Source: an uncultured Ferrovum sp. (GTDB lineage: Bacteria; Pseudomonadota; Gammaproteobacteria; Burkholderiales; Ferrovaceae). Taken from it: DNA of 36,361 nt. Location of the stretch: the NCBI GenBank assembly GCA_903909215.1, contig CAIVUX010000034.1, positions 1 to 36,361 of the forward strand, in the 5' to 3' direction. The position numbers and the translations under genes are program-made. Position 1 is the first letter of the stretch. Each line of letters begins with the position of its first letter. Below, piece after piece: positions 25,864 to 33,978 of the stretch. A model generated the notes under the pieces. The model saw only the letters and a program-made list of their open reading frames with translations, was not told the origin of the DNA and ran no database searches.

Positions 25864-26853
25864 CTACTCGTTCCACTCTAATTCAGCATACCCTGCAGTT
25901 ACATTGCGCGGGTGGAAGAGGTCAAACAACTTCCATTCTCCTGCCGGTTGGGCGGACAGTTCTGCCACAGTATCAGTCAAATTCTTTCCTGCGTGAATGG
26001 CGCTGGTGATGTCCGTGCGCAAGTTTTGCAAGTAACGTTCTTCAGGAACAATGGCGCTGGCAATGGAAGATGCCAAGGGACCGTGACCGGGCACCACCTC
26101 GCGGGCGGATTCGGTATGCAGCACCGTCAGCGCGGACAGCCAACCTTTTAAATTGCCATCCAACACCGGCGTATGTTCACGAAAAGCCAGGTCGCCTAAA
26201 AATAAGGTGCCGCTCACCTCGTCGTAAACCGTGAGGTCATTGTCGGTATGTGCCGTGGGCCAAGTACGCAGCGTCAAGATACGCCCGCCTAAGTCTAAGC
26301 GGTCGGTTTTTTCTACCAAACGCGTGGGGATCACAATGTCCGAGCGTGCGCCCTCATCACCCAATAGGTCTAGTGTCGTGCGGTATTTGGCCGCACGCAT
26401 CAGCAAGGCGCGCGGCATTTTGGTATTGGCTATAAATTCTGGAGCATCGCCCACAAAGGCTCTGGCGCCAAACACATGATCCAGATGCATGTGGGTGAAA
26501 ATCACCGCGCACACCGGTAACGGGGTAATGGCACGAATGGCATTGCGCACCGCCAAACCCACCGTGATACTGCCCCCCGTGTCAATGACGGCTACGCAGC
26601 GCTGCCCCACCACCACGCCTATGTTGGAGAGATCACCATGATTTTCTGGAGCGTAATCGCCTAGCTGGCCTTGGTGCATATACACGCCCGCAGCAATGGG
26701 TTGCAAAACGGGCGTTTCAGCTTGAGCGCTTACGGCAGAGAGTAACAAGATGAGCAAGACCGGGGCGAGCATCGGGGTCAGACCCCAAATTTGGGGTCTG
26801 ACCCCTAATGCACTAATGCAACCCCTAAAGGGGCGCAACAATGATTTCACCAC
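25864..26853 (-). CDS. Metallo-beta-lactamase fold hydrolase, quinoprotein relay system type
   Basis: A probably periplasmic zinc hydrolase. The metal site THMHLDHVFGARAF (HxHxDH) is clear, with GVVVGQRCVAVIDTGGSITV before it, PTAHTDNDLTVYDEVSGTLF and LFLGDLAF after it, and EVVPGHGPLAS near the C-terminus. This matches the SoxH-related hydrolases found with SoxYZ-like carriers and PQQ-dependent dehydrogenases; the substrate is unknown. The start is ambiguous. ATG 26772 begins a hydrophobic signal core (MLAPVLLILLLSAVSAQA) without basic residues. GTG 26853 has GGAG 6 bases upstream and adds a basic N-terminus, but about 10 of the added residues are encoded by a palindrome. ATG 26859 is also open. 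It overlaps fhcC with the longer starts. Confidence 0.85.
   Translation of the reverse strand: MVKSLLRPFRGCISALGVRPQIWGLTPMLAPVLLILLLSAVSAQAETPVLQPIAAGVYMHQGQLGDYAPENHGDLSNIGVVVGQRCVAVIDTGGSITVGLAVRNAIRAITPLPVCAVIFTHMHLDHVFGARAFVGDAPEFIANTKMPRALLMRAAKYRTTLDLLGDEGARSDIVIPTRLVEKTDRLDLGGRILTLRTWPTAHTDNDLTVYDEVSGTLFLGDLAFREHTPVLDGNLKGWLSALTVLHTESAREVVPGHGPLASSIASAIVPEERYLQNLRTDITSAIHAGKNLTDTVAELSAQPAGEWKLFDLFHPRNVTAGYAELEWNE
26774..26805. repeat. Perfect 32-base palindrome at the N-terminus of the hydrolase gene
   Basis: Cores GGGGTCAGACCCC (26774-26786) and GGGGTCTGACCCC (26793-26805) are joined by AAATTT to give a fully symmetric 32-base palindrome directly before ATG 26772. It could hide the ribosome binding site of that ATG in RNA. 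Confidence 0.9.
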
Positions 26854-27652
26854 GGCCATCTCCGCTGCGATCGCCTAAATAACGTTGCACCACTATGGGT
26901 TCTGTGGGCAGTTGCGCAAAGCCACCGCCCAATTTTTGCAAGGAGCGAAACAGCAGGGTCAGCACGCCAAAGGTTTGCCTGTCACCACCGTTAAAAGTAG
27001 CCGGGATCGCGTTTAAGTTTGGAAAAATAAGCGTGCCGCGCCGCATGCCATAACCTGGATGAGTGCCACACCCTTTTAAGGCCATTAAGGTGCCCGCCAA
27101 CATGCGCGAGCCCGCGTAGTCGCCTACCCGGCCTTCGATAAGAATAGCACCACGGCGCATGCGGTCCCCCGCACGATGTCCCACATTGCCACGCACGCGC
27201 ACTTGGCCACCGGCCATGCCTTGCATTTCGCCTGGCACGGCAGCGCCTAAAAAATCACCCGCATCCCCGCTAATATCAATGGCACCGCCGCGCATTTGCG
27301 CAGCGGCAAAAATACCCACCGCGCCTTTTACAGTAATCAGCCCGCCGGTCATACCCTGCCCTAGATAGGCCCCCGCATCGCCTTCCACCATAAGAGAGCC
27401 CTCGCTCATGGTGGCACCCATACGGTCAAAACGGCTGACAGCCCCTTTAATAATGATGTTGGCGGTATCCTCGCCTTGCACGGTAAAGACATCCGCCACG
27501 CTCAAGCGCCTCTTGCCGCACGGCAGTGAGAGCGTCATTATTTCTTTTAACGGTAAACCGGCCAAGCGTTGCGGTGTGAGGGCGGAGATATCCATGCGCT
27601 GTGCGGGCAGCACATCTTGGGCGGTAAAGATTAAGGGGGCCAAGGCACTCAT
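26825..27652 (-). CDS. fhcC: Formyltransferase/hydrolase complex subunit C
   Basis: 275 residues, homologous to subunit C of archaeal formylmethanofuran dehydrogenase. The body is a right-handed beta-helix built from Gly-rich turns: MSEGSLMVEGDAGAYLGQGM, MRGGAIDISGDAGDFLG, MAGGQVRVRGNVGHRAGDRM, MRRGAILIEGRVGDYAGSRM and MRRGTLIFPNLNAIP. In Methylorubrum extorquens the FhcABCD complex moves the formyl group from H4MPT to methylofuran and hydrolyses it to formate; subunit C organises the complex. It is the last of four overlapping genes and overlaps fhcD by 4 bases. Confidence 0.93.
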   Translation of the reverse strand: MSALAPLIFTAQDVLPAQRMDISALTPQRLAGLPLKEIMTLSLPCGKRRLSVADVFTVQGEDTANIIIKGAVSRFDRMGATMSEGSLMVEGDAGAYLGQGMTGGLITVKGAVGIFAAAQMRGGAIDISGDAGDFLGAAVPGEMQGMAGGQVRVRGNVGHRAGDRMRRGAILIEGRVGDYAGSRMLAGTLMALKGCGTHPGYGMRRGTLIFPNLNAIPATFNGGDRQTFGVLTLLFRSLQKLGGGFAQLPTEPIVVQRYLGDRSGDGRGEIIVAPL

Positions 27653-28545
27653 GACAAAATCTCCCGCAGATGAAAGTGAAACTGACCCAGTTTGCCGCCA
27701 TAATTTCCTGCGGAGATGGCCATAACACCCGCATCGCGTCCGCGTGCACAGACCGCTTCCAACCCCACGCGCGTGGCTTCGCGCACCGCGGCTTCGGTTA
27801 ATCCATCAATCACGATTTCCATACAACTGCCCGCTTCATTGGGCAAGGCCGACTGCACCACAGAGCGCAGCGTTGGGCAATAAGCATCATTCGTGGACGC
27901 CGAGAGCGTTTTATAACGTGAGCCTACCTTAGAGCCCGAGCGCACCACGCCGCCTGGGAAGGGCATGATGACATCTCGCACATGACGCATGGCCTCAATA
28001 GCGGCTTCCGCTGCTGCCAAACCTTGCGAAGTATTGCCGGTCAAAATTAAAAAATTACCGCCGCCCACGGCACGCACCATGCGCGTGGTTTCTTGGCATA
28101 AAAATTCACCATCCATAACCGGAATACGCCAATAGCGCTTGCCGTCAATGACTTTAGAGGCTTGCCAACCATCGCCAAAATAGCGCAGGTTTTTACCCAA
28201 GGGAATGGCGTCGCCCTCCGTAAGACCTGCAAACACCGCGGTGGTGGGGCAGGTCAGCACGGTTTGCCCCACACGCTTCTCCACTTGTGAAATTAATTCT
28301 TTGCTGGACGCAGAAAAAATCAGCACCGAAGCACCGGGGCGGCCATCGGGTGTTTCGCTGGGATCAAGACGGCGTTCAATACCCGCTTCCACGCCGCAAC
28401 CAATCACAGAAGTAGCAAAGCCGGTTAAGGCGTGCGCCGCATGGTAGGCCCATTTTAAGTTTTCAGCGGTAATAAGAATGCGTGTGCCGCGCATACCAAA
28501 TGCTTCGGCAAACGTGTCTTCAATTAAGACGCCATTCTTAATCAT
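27649..28545 (-). CDS. fhcD: Formylmethanofuran-tetrahydromethanopterin formyltransferase
   Basis: 298 residues, the length of the archaeal Ftr family. It transfers the formyl group from N5-formyl-H4MPT to methylofuran. The sequence begins MIKNGVLIEDTFAEAFGMRG and has ILITAENLKWAYHAA, FGDGWQASKVIDGKRYWRIP, MDGEFLCQETTRMVRAVGGG, VMPFPGGVVRSGSKVGSRYK and MAISAGNYGGKLGQFHFHLR, all typical landmarks. It overlaps fhcA and fhcC by 4 bases each, so the genes are translated from one message. Confidence 0.96.
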   Translation of the reverse strand: MIKNGVLIEDTFAEAFGMRGTRILITAENLKWAYHAAHALTGFATSVIGCGVEAGIERRLDPSETPDGRPGASVLIFSASSKELISQVEKRVGQTVLTCPTTAVFAGLTEGDAIPLGKNLRYFGDGWQASKVIDGKRYWRIPVMDGEFLCQETTRMVRAVGGGNFLILTGNTSQGLAAAEAAIEAMRHVRDVIMPFPGGVVRSGSKVGSRYKTLSASTNDAYCPTLRSVVQSALPNEAGSCMEIVIDGLTEAAVREATRVGLEAVCARGRDAGVMAISAGNYGGKLGQFHFHLREILS

Positions 28546-30221
28546 GGCTTCCCCCTATGGCGCGCGCAGGTATGCACGCGCAGTTCAGCGCCATTAGAAA
28601 GCAGCGGAATTTCGTCATCGCGTACACGCAAGCTATTGAGACTAATGGTTTGATAACGGTCGTAATACGCAGACACGCGCTTTTCAATGGCGCGATCATA
28701 CTCAGGCTTCACCACATGTACATTTCCCCAAGTGACCTGCTGAATTTTTCCATCTTTCACCACACGAACGCCGCCTTTAAACACGTACTCCGGCTTGGTA
28801 AACATATCTTCGCGATTGGCATCGTCGCGATACACCACGATATCAGCACTGGCTCCGGGGCCTAAACGCCCACAGTCTTGCAGGCCTAAAATGCGCGCCG
28901 GTGCCGCGCGCGTCATGATGGCGATTTCTGCCAAGGTGTACTCACGCGTAATAGAGCCCAAGGTGCTGAGTGCTGCAGCATCCGGGTCAATGCGCGCAAA
29001 CATTTCATCGCGAAATGGTTTATCCATTAGCAAGCGAATTAAATGCGGATAGCTGGTGAATGGCGCCCCATTGGGGTGATCGGTGGTGAGAAAAATACGC
29101 CATGGGTCATTGGTGAGCAGAAAAATTTCTAAGCCAATGGCCCATTGCAGCGCATTCACAAAATTCTTATCCCGATAACGGAACGGCACAACCCCACAAC
29201 CGGCATCACACTCAATATCCATCACCACCGATTTGCGCGGTGAACCATGATGCGCATTGCGATGCTGCGCCATAGAGTCGCCAGACGCGGTTACGGTTTG
29301 GTTGAACAAGATTTGCCCTACATCAGCCGTTACATGTGGGTTGTTGTTGATGGCTTCTGCAATACGCGCAGCACCCGAAGAAAACTTGCGCGGCCCTTCG
29401 GTGCCATAACTGTGAAACTGAATATGGGTGAGATGAATGGGAAAACCTTCAGAAGCTGCAATGGTATCCAAAGTGGTTTCCACATTTCCCGGGACACCTA
29501 AGTTACAGCCGTGAATATGCAGCGGATGAGGCACGCTCAATTCTTCCAAAGCACGCGCCAAGGCCAACACCACTTTGCGTGGCGTGACGCCTTGATAATG
29601 CACATGCGATTCATCCAAATCAAGGCTGCGTTGGTTAAACTTGAACGCGCTAATGCCGCCGGGATTGACCACCTTAATGGCCATGGCTTGGGCGGCATTG
29701 AGCGTGAAGGCTACATAATCGTTTATGGCACGCTGATCTTCTTGGGCCACCATCATGCGCAAAAAGAAATCATCACTGCCCAACATGGCATAGGCGCCTT
29801 TGTCCACCATGGGGGTGTCGCCCATTTCTAAGTGGGCTTGACGCGCATTTACGGGCAACATGGCAGGCTCGAAGCAGGCGGTATAACCCATCTCCGCATA
29901 GCGATAGCCAGCAGTCAATGTGGAAGGAGCCGCACAGCCACAGCCGGAACGGGTATGTTCGCCGCGCTCCACCAAATCGCGACGATGATCTTCGGGCAGC
30001 ATCATGCGCGCAATATTGACTTTGCCACCGCCGATGTGGGTGTGCATATCAATAGCGCCCGCCATGATGACGCGCCCGGGCAGTGAGTAGGTTTCATCAA
30101 TACGCGCACCCGGCTCAGGCTCTGCCACCATACGTCCATCGCGCATAAAGATGTCGCGCACTTCGCCGTTCCAGTTTTGGGTAGGGTCGAATACCCGCGC
30201 CCCACTGAGCTTAATCAACAT
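28542..30221 (-). CDS. fhcA: Formyltransferase/hydrolase complex subunit A (amidohydrolase)
   Basis: 559 residues, amidohydrolase superfamily, homologous to FwdA/FmdA. It hydrolyses formyl-methylofuran to formate. The first metal ligands are His60 and His62 in AGAIDMHTHIGGGKVN; further conserved segments are MAIKVVNPGGISAFKFNQ, HPLHIHGCNLGVPGNVETT, IHLTHIQFHSYGTEGPRKFS, IFLTTDHPNGAPF (Asp ligand region) and the C-terminal LGPGASADIVVYRDDAN. ATG 30221 shares its first base with the fhcB stop (TGATG); a GTG one codon earlier is possible. It overlaps fhcD by 4 bases. Confidence 0.96.
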   Translation of the reverse strand: MLIKLSGARVFDPTQNWNGEVRDIFMRDGRMVAEPEPGARIDETYSLPGRVIMAGAIDMHTHIGGGKVNIARMMLPEDHRRDLVERGEHTRSGCGCAAPSTLTAGYRYAEMGYTACFEPAMLPVNARQAHLEMGDTPMVDKGAYAMLGSDDFFLRMMVAQEDQRAINDYVAFTLNAAQAMAIKVVNPGGISAFKFNQRSLDLDESHVHYQGVTPRKVVLALARALEELSVPHPLHIHGCNLGVPGNVETTLDTIAASEGFPIHLTHIQFHSYGTEGPRKFSSGAARIAEAINNNPHVTADVGQILFNQTVTASGDSMAQHRNAHHGSPRKSVVMDIECDAGCGVVPFRYRDKNFVNALQWAIGLEIFLLTNDPWRIFLTTDHPNGAPFTSYPHLIRLLMDKPFRDEMFARIDPDAAALSTLGSITREYTLAEIAIMTRAAPARILGLQDCGRLGPGASADIVVYRDDANREDMFTKPEYVFKGGVRVVKDGKIQQVTWGNVHVVKPEYDRAIEKRVSAYYDRYQTISLNSLRVRDDEIPLLSNGAELRVHTCARHRGKP

Positions 30222-31498
30222 CACGCAGACTCCAATTGTTTCAGAATGCCTTGTGCCACAACCTTTATGGTGGGTAATCCAGTATCAATCACTGCACGCA
30301 GGGGCAACGCTAAAATTTTATCGCCACGGAAAAGGTGCCCCTCGCAATCTACCCCGGGTGTAGCCACCGGAATCCATACCGCCACGTCATCGTCCACCGG
30401 CATGCCTGCGTCGGCCAATACCACCGTGGGGACTTTGGTTTCGGGGCGCGCGTCGCGCGAATCAAGGCTGGATACCCACAGCAACGCATCGGCTTCGTCA
30501 CGCTCTAACAAGCCCTCTGTGTCATAGAGGTGTGGGTTGTAATCGGGTTTACCAGAGGCCAAACTGGTGCGAAAGGGAAAGCCTGATTGCCAAATCAGCA
30601 CCGCATCGGCAGAAAAGTCACCATCATTACCGCCCAATGGCAATCCAGCGGCACGGGTTTTTTGATTAATATCGCCCAACAGACCCGCGATCATTTGCGT
30701 GGTGAGTTCGGCTTGCGGAAAATCCAAGTCCGGCGCCACCCATACCAGCACAGCATATTGGGCTTCACGGATCTGTTGGGCCAATTCATCCAAAGCACTA
30801 ACGGGAACACCCGCCACTTCTGTCACCGCCAAACCTTGGCCGTTAAAGCGGGCGCGCAAAGCCGCCAGTACGTCGGGTAAATCCGCGTTGCCACAGGGAA
30901 TGTGGTGGGGTGTCACGCCCTCTGGCGATTGCGCCGCCGCGGTTTGCGCGGTGCCCACGCTCACTATTTTGCGCTGCGACAAATCCGGTACAAATAAGGC
31001 TTCAGCGGGCCACACCAAGCGCTCGTAGAAACGCGGAAAACGGCTGGCCACATCGCTACCCATGACGACGATTAAATCAGCTCGATTGCGCACTTCTGAA
31101 AAGGTGGTGGTAACCCAACCATAACCTTGCACAGTCAGAATGTTGCGAAATTTGGCTGTGGCATTCATGTGGTCCAGCACAGCGCCACAATGATCCGCCA
31201 AATCCATCAAGCCGCGCATACCGTGAATATCGGTGCCTAAACCGGCAAACAACGGCAATTGGCTGCCCGCTAAGATTTTTGCCGCGGCGGCTATTGCGGT
31301 GGGCAGGTCCGTGGGGTGACCTTTGATGCGCGGGCTGCGTTGGGCATCAGTGGCGCCGGATACACGCGCAAAAGCGCTGCTGGCACGCGCGCAGCCGGCA
31401 GCGGTCACCTGCAGCACCCCGCCTTGCTCCTCGAGAGTCAGGTCGTCACACAACAGCCCGCAAAAGCCGCAACAAACAGAAGTATGGGTAGTGGTCAT
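30221..31498 (-). CDS. fhcB: Formyltransferase/hydrolase complex subunit B
   Basis: 425 residues, related to FwdB/FmdB and molybdopterin oxidoreductases. In methylotrophic bacteria this subunit is reported to have lost the redox role, the complex releasing formate by hydrolysis. The N-terminus MTTTHTSVCCGFCGLLCDDL keeps Cys residues of the former iron-sulfur motif. Other landmarks are PLFAGLGTDIHGMRGLMDLA, RADLIVVMGSDVASRFPRFY and the C-terminal GDKILALPLRAVIDTGLPTI. ATG 31498 was chosen because it begins directly with this motif; an upstream start at 31558 adds 20 residues and reaches the promoter. It is the first gene of fhcBADC. Confidence 0.93.
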   Translation of the reverse strand: MTTTHTSVCCGFCGLLCDDLTLEEQGGVLQVTAAGCARASSAFARVSGATDAQRSPRIKGHPTDLPTAIAAAAKILAGSQLPLFAGLGTDIHGMRGLMDLADHCGAVLDHMNATAKFRNILTVQGYGWVTTTFSEVRNRADLIVVMGSDVASRFPRFYERLVWPAEALFVPDLSQRKIVSVGTAQTAAAQSPEGVTPHHIPCGNADLPDVLAALRARFNGQGLAVTEVAGVPVSALDELAQQIREAQYAVLVWVAPDLDFPQAELTTQMIAGLLGDINQKTRAAGLPLGGNDGDFSADAVLIWQSGFPFRTSLASGKPDYNPHLYDTEGLLERDEADALLWVSSLDSRDARPETKVPTVVLADAGMPVDDDVAVWIPVATPGVDCEGHLFRGDKILALPLRAVIDTGLPTIKVVAQGILKQLESA

Positions 31499-31566
31499 GG
31501 AGTTATGGGCCAAGGTTTCACTGTAATAGAGTTGTTTTAGGTCGCCGCTAACGGTCAAGGCGGTTC

Positions 31567-31572
31567 ATTATA
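31567..31572 (-). promoter_or_regulatory. Candidate -10 box for the fhc genes
   Basis: TATAAT on the minus strand, about 69 bases before the fhcB start. No good -35 box lies at 16-18 bases, so an activator may be needed if this is the promoter. Confidence 0.4.
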
Positions 31573-31606
31573 ACGGCACCCTGCGAAAGCGGTACTCAGA
31601 CTTGGG

Positions 31607-31612
31607 TATAAT
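31607..31612 (+). promoter_or_regulatory. Candidate -10 box for the tonB-exbBDD genes
   Basis: TATAAT on the plus strand, 68 bases before the tonB ATG, back to back with the divergent TATAAT at 31567-31572. The -35 region (CGAAAG) is poor. Confidence 0.45.
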
Positions 31613-31680
31613 ACTCTGTTAAGCGGCGCCGCAGACGCCACAATTCTCATTAACCCATACTGGTAAGAGACCCATACGGC

Positions 31681-32310
31681 ATGAATTACGCAGCCACACA
31701 ACGCAATACACTCCAGACAGTGGTGGGGTTTTTGCTCGTGCTGGCCCTGCATGTGTTGCTGTTTTACGCTCTGGCCCACGGTTTGGGCCAACGCCTGGTG
31801 GAGGCGGTATCCACGCCCATGCAAGTAACCCTCATTCCCGAACAAGTTAAACCCTTGCCCGAGCCGCCGCGCCCCGTAGTGCCACCGCCTAAAGCTGTGC
31901 CACCCCCTCCCGAGGTAATCCCTCCTCCGGAAGTGCGGGTGGCCGCACCGTCACCTGCAGAAACCATTACAGTGGCAGCAGCCCCATTGCCCACCAAACC
32001 AGTGGTGATTAGCCCGCCTGCTGCCCCCAAAGTGCGCATGGGAGCAGAGGCCAATTGCAGCACGCCACCGCCTGAAGAATTGCAACGACGCTATCCCCGT
32101 CAAGCCAAACGCGATGGTGTTTCAGGTCGCGTGGTACTGCGTTTGTCGGTAGCGCCCAACGGTGACGTGATTGATGCCGTGGTGCGCGAGGCGCAACCGC
32201 CTAAGGTATTTGATGCTTTGGCACTGGATTTTGTCCGCCGCTTTAAATGTTCTGGAAAAGGCAATGAAGCGTACTTTGTAGACCAAGAGATTACTTTTAA
32301 ATTAGATTAA
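31681..32310 (+). CDS. tonB: TonB energy-transducing protein
   Basis: 209 residues. The N-terminal membrane anchor is TVVGFLLVLALHVLLFYALA with the His (ALHVLL) needed for energy coupling in TonB. A long Pro-rich periplasmic spacer follows (residues about 55-115), with repeated PEPPRPVVPPPKAVPPPPEV. The C-terminal TonB domain is EELQRRYPRQAKRDGVSGRV to KLD, with VVLRLSVAPNGDVIDAVVRE. It delivers proton-motive energy to outer-membrane TonB-dependent receptors. It leads the exbB-exbD-exbD set, with 25 bases to exbB. Confidence 0.93.
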   Translation: MNYAATQRNTLQTVVGFLLVLALHVLLFYALAHGLGQRLVEAVSTPMQVTLIPEQVKPLPEPPRPVVPPPKAVPPPPEVIPPPEVRVAAPSPAETITVAAAPLPTKPVVISPPAAPKVRMGAEANCSTPPPEELQRRYPRQAKRDGVSGRVVLRLSVAPNGDVIDAVVREAQPPKVFDALALDFVRRFKCSGKGNEAYFVDQEITFKLD

Positions 32311-32335
32311 TGACATGCCATTAAACGGAGCGGTT

Positions 32336-33109
32336 ATGACCCGAACTTTTTTTAAACGTGAAACGTTACTATTGACACTGCTGTGCTGCGTCACACTCGC
32401 TTGGGGAGATGATGCAGCGGCTCCTGTGGCCGCTGAAGTCGCCAACCCTTATGGTCTAGAAGCCTTATGGCACAGCGGGGACTTTATCGCACGTGGCACC
32501 TTAATGATCTTGTTGCTCATGTCCATGGGCAGTTGGTACATCATGGTCACCAAATGGTTGGATCAAAACCGTTTGTCGAAACAAGGTATTGAGGCGCGCA
32601 ACCAATTCTGGTCAGCCAACTCGGTGGCGGAGGGCGGTAAACGCTTGGCGGACAATAGCGCCTATCGCTTTATTGCCGAAACCGGTAGCCAAGCCATGGA
32701 ACATCATGAAGGAAAGTTGATGGAGCAAATTGATCGTCACACCTGGGTCACGCTGTCCCTGGATCGCGCGGTGAGCCAAGTACAAGGGCGCATGCAAGGG
32801 GGCCTTACCTTTTTGGCCACGGTGGGCTCTACCGCACCGTTTATTGGATTATTTGGCACGGTATGGGGCATTTATCACGCCCTTACCGCCATTGGGATTG
32901 CCGGTCAGGCCTCTATCGACAAGGTGGCGGGTCCTGTGGGCGAAGCACTGATCATGACAGCATTGGGATTGGCGGTGGCCGTGCCTGCTGTATTGGGTTA
33001 CAACATGCTGGTGCGGCGAAACAAAGTAACGTTAGATCAAATTCGCGCCTTTAGTGCGGACTTGCACGGCGTGTTATTGGGCGGCAGTCACCGTGGAGGC
33101 CGCGCCTAA
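32336..33109 (+). CDS. exbB: ExbB proton channel protein
   Basis: 257 residues, MotA/TolQ/ExbB family. An N-terminal signal-like segment (ETLLLTLLCCVTLAWGDDAA) precedes TM1 (GTLMILLLMSMGSWYIMVTK, near 60-80). The signature pair LTFLATVGSTAPFIGLFGTV and ALIMTALGLAVAVPAVLGYN forms TM2 and TM3. ATG 32336 has CGGAG 7 bases upstream; an earlier in-frame ATG at 32315 has no such site. It is followed by exbD after one base. Confidence 0.94.
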   Translation: MTRTFFKRETLLLTLLCCVTLAWGDDAAAPVAAEVANPYGLEALWHSGDFIARGTLMILLLMSMGSWYIMVTKWLDQNRLSKQGIEARNQFWSANSVAEGGKRLADNSAYRFIAETGSQAMEHHEGKLMEQIDRHTWVTLSLDRAVSQVQGRMQGGLTFLATVGSTAPFIGLFGTVWGIYHALTAIGIAGQASIDKVAGPVGEALIMTALGLAVAVPAVLGYNMLVRRNKVTLDQIRAFSADLHGVLLGGSHRGGRA

Positions 33110-33110
33110 T

Positions 33111-33539
33111 ATGGCCATTACGGCAGGACAATCGCACGGCGCTGACGAAGACGATCTGATCGCCACCATCAATACCACGCCCTTAGTGGATGTGATGTTG
33201 GTGCTGCTGATTATCTTTTTAATCACCATTCCGGTGGTGACGCATAATATTGCAGTTAATCTGCCCAAGCAAACCAGCCAACCCAACCAAGCGCCGCGCG
33301 AAACCATGCATGTGTCGGTGGATCAAGAAGGTCATATTTATTTAGAACAAACCCGTCTCACCGTGGCCGAACTGCAACAAAAGTTATTAGAAGCGGCTCA
33401 CAAAACACCACAACCTGAAGTGCATGTGCGCGGCGATAAACGCAGTTCATATGAACCCATTGGGCGCATTGTGTTGGCCTGTCAGCGCGCCGGTATCACG
33501 CGTGTGGGCTTTATTACCGAACCTCCGATCCATCCTTGA
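33111..33539 (+). CDS. exbD: ExbD biopolymer transport protein (first copy)
   Basis: 142 residues. The cytoplasmic tail ADEDDLIATINTTPLVDVML leads into the membrane helix VMLVLLIIFLITIPVVTHNI, which carries the proton-handling Asp of PLVDVML. A periplasmic domain follows (VHVRGDKRSSYEPIGRIVLA). ATG 33111 has GGAGG upstream and lies one base after the exbB stop; longer open frames start inside exbB and are not credible. Confidence 0.93.
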   Translation: MAITAGQSHGADEDDLIATINTTPLVDVMLVLLIIFLITIPVVTHNIAVNLPKQTSQPNQAPRETMHVSVDQEGHIYLEQTRLTVAELQQKLLEAAHKTPQPEVHVRGDKRSSYEPIGRIVLACQRAGITRVGFITEPPIHP

Positions 33540-33548
33540 GCGCAGATC

Positions 33549-33977
33549 ATGGCCATTCCCAGCCTCCGCGAACAGAACGACGATCCTGATGTGATGGTAG
33601 ACATCAACACCACGCCCTTAATTGACGTGATGTTGGTGTTACTGGTGATGCTCATCATCACCATTCCCATTCAAACCCATTCGGTAAAACTCAACTTACC
33701 CAATGGCACGCCCCCGCCCGCCCTCACCAAACCTGTGGTGGTAACCTTAGACGTGGCGGCTGATGGCAATCTATTTTGGAATGGTGTGCGCATTGAAAAT
33801 GACGCAACGCTAGAGCAGAAATTTAAAAGCGTGGTGGGCGCTGGCAATGAGGCTGAAATTCATTTGCGCCCCAATAAAGACGCTTCCTATGACCGTGTGG
33901 CCTTGGTGCTCTCGGCGGCGCAACGCTTGGGCATTAAAAAGCTGGGTCTAATTGGCCATGAACAATTCGGTGAATAG
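33549..33977 (+). CDS. exbD: ExbD biopolymer transport protein (second copy)
   Basis: 142 residues, a paralogue of the gene just upstream. NTTPLIDVMLVLLVMLIITI carries the membrane Asp, and IHLRPNKDASYDRVALVLSA corresponds to the end of the periplasmic domain. Tandem exbD genes behind exbB are known from Xanthomonas and some other proteobacteria. It is separated from the first copy by 9 bases and from the beta-RFAP synthase gene by one. Confidence 0.93.
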   Translation: MAIPSLREQNDDPDVMVDINTTPLIDVMLVLLVMLIITIPIQTHSVKLNLPNGTPPPALTKPVVVTLDVAADGNLFWNGVRIENDATLEQKFKSVVGAGNEAEIHLRPNKDASYDRVALVLSAAQRLGIKKLGLIGHEQFGE

Positions 33978-33978
33978 C

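Noticed and set aside
31499-31680. Riboswitch or structured leader before tonB or fhcB
   Set aside because: No recognisable aptamer pattern or terminator/antiterminator pair was seen; only candidate -10 boxes are reported.
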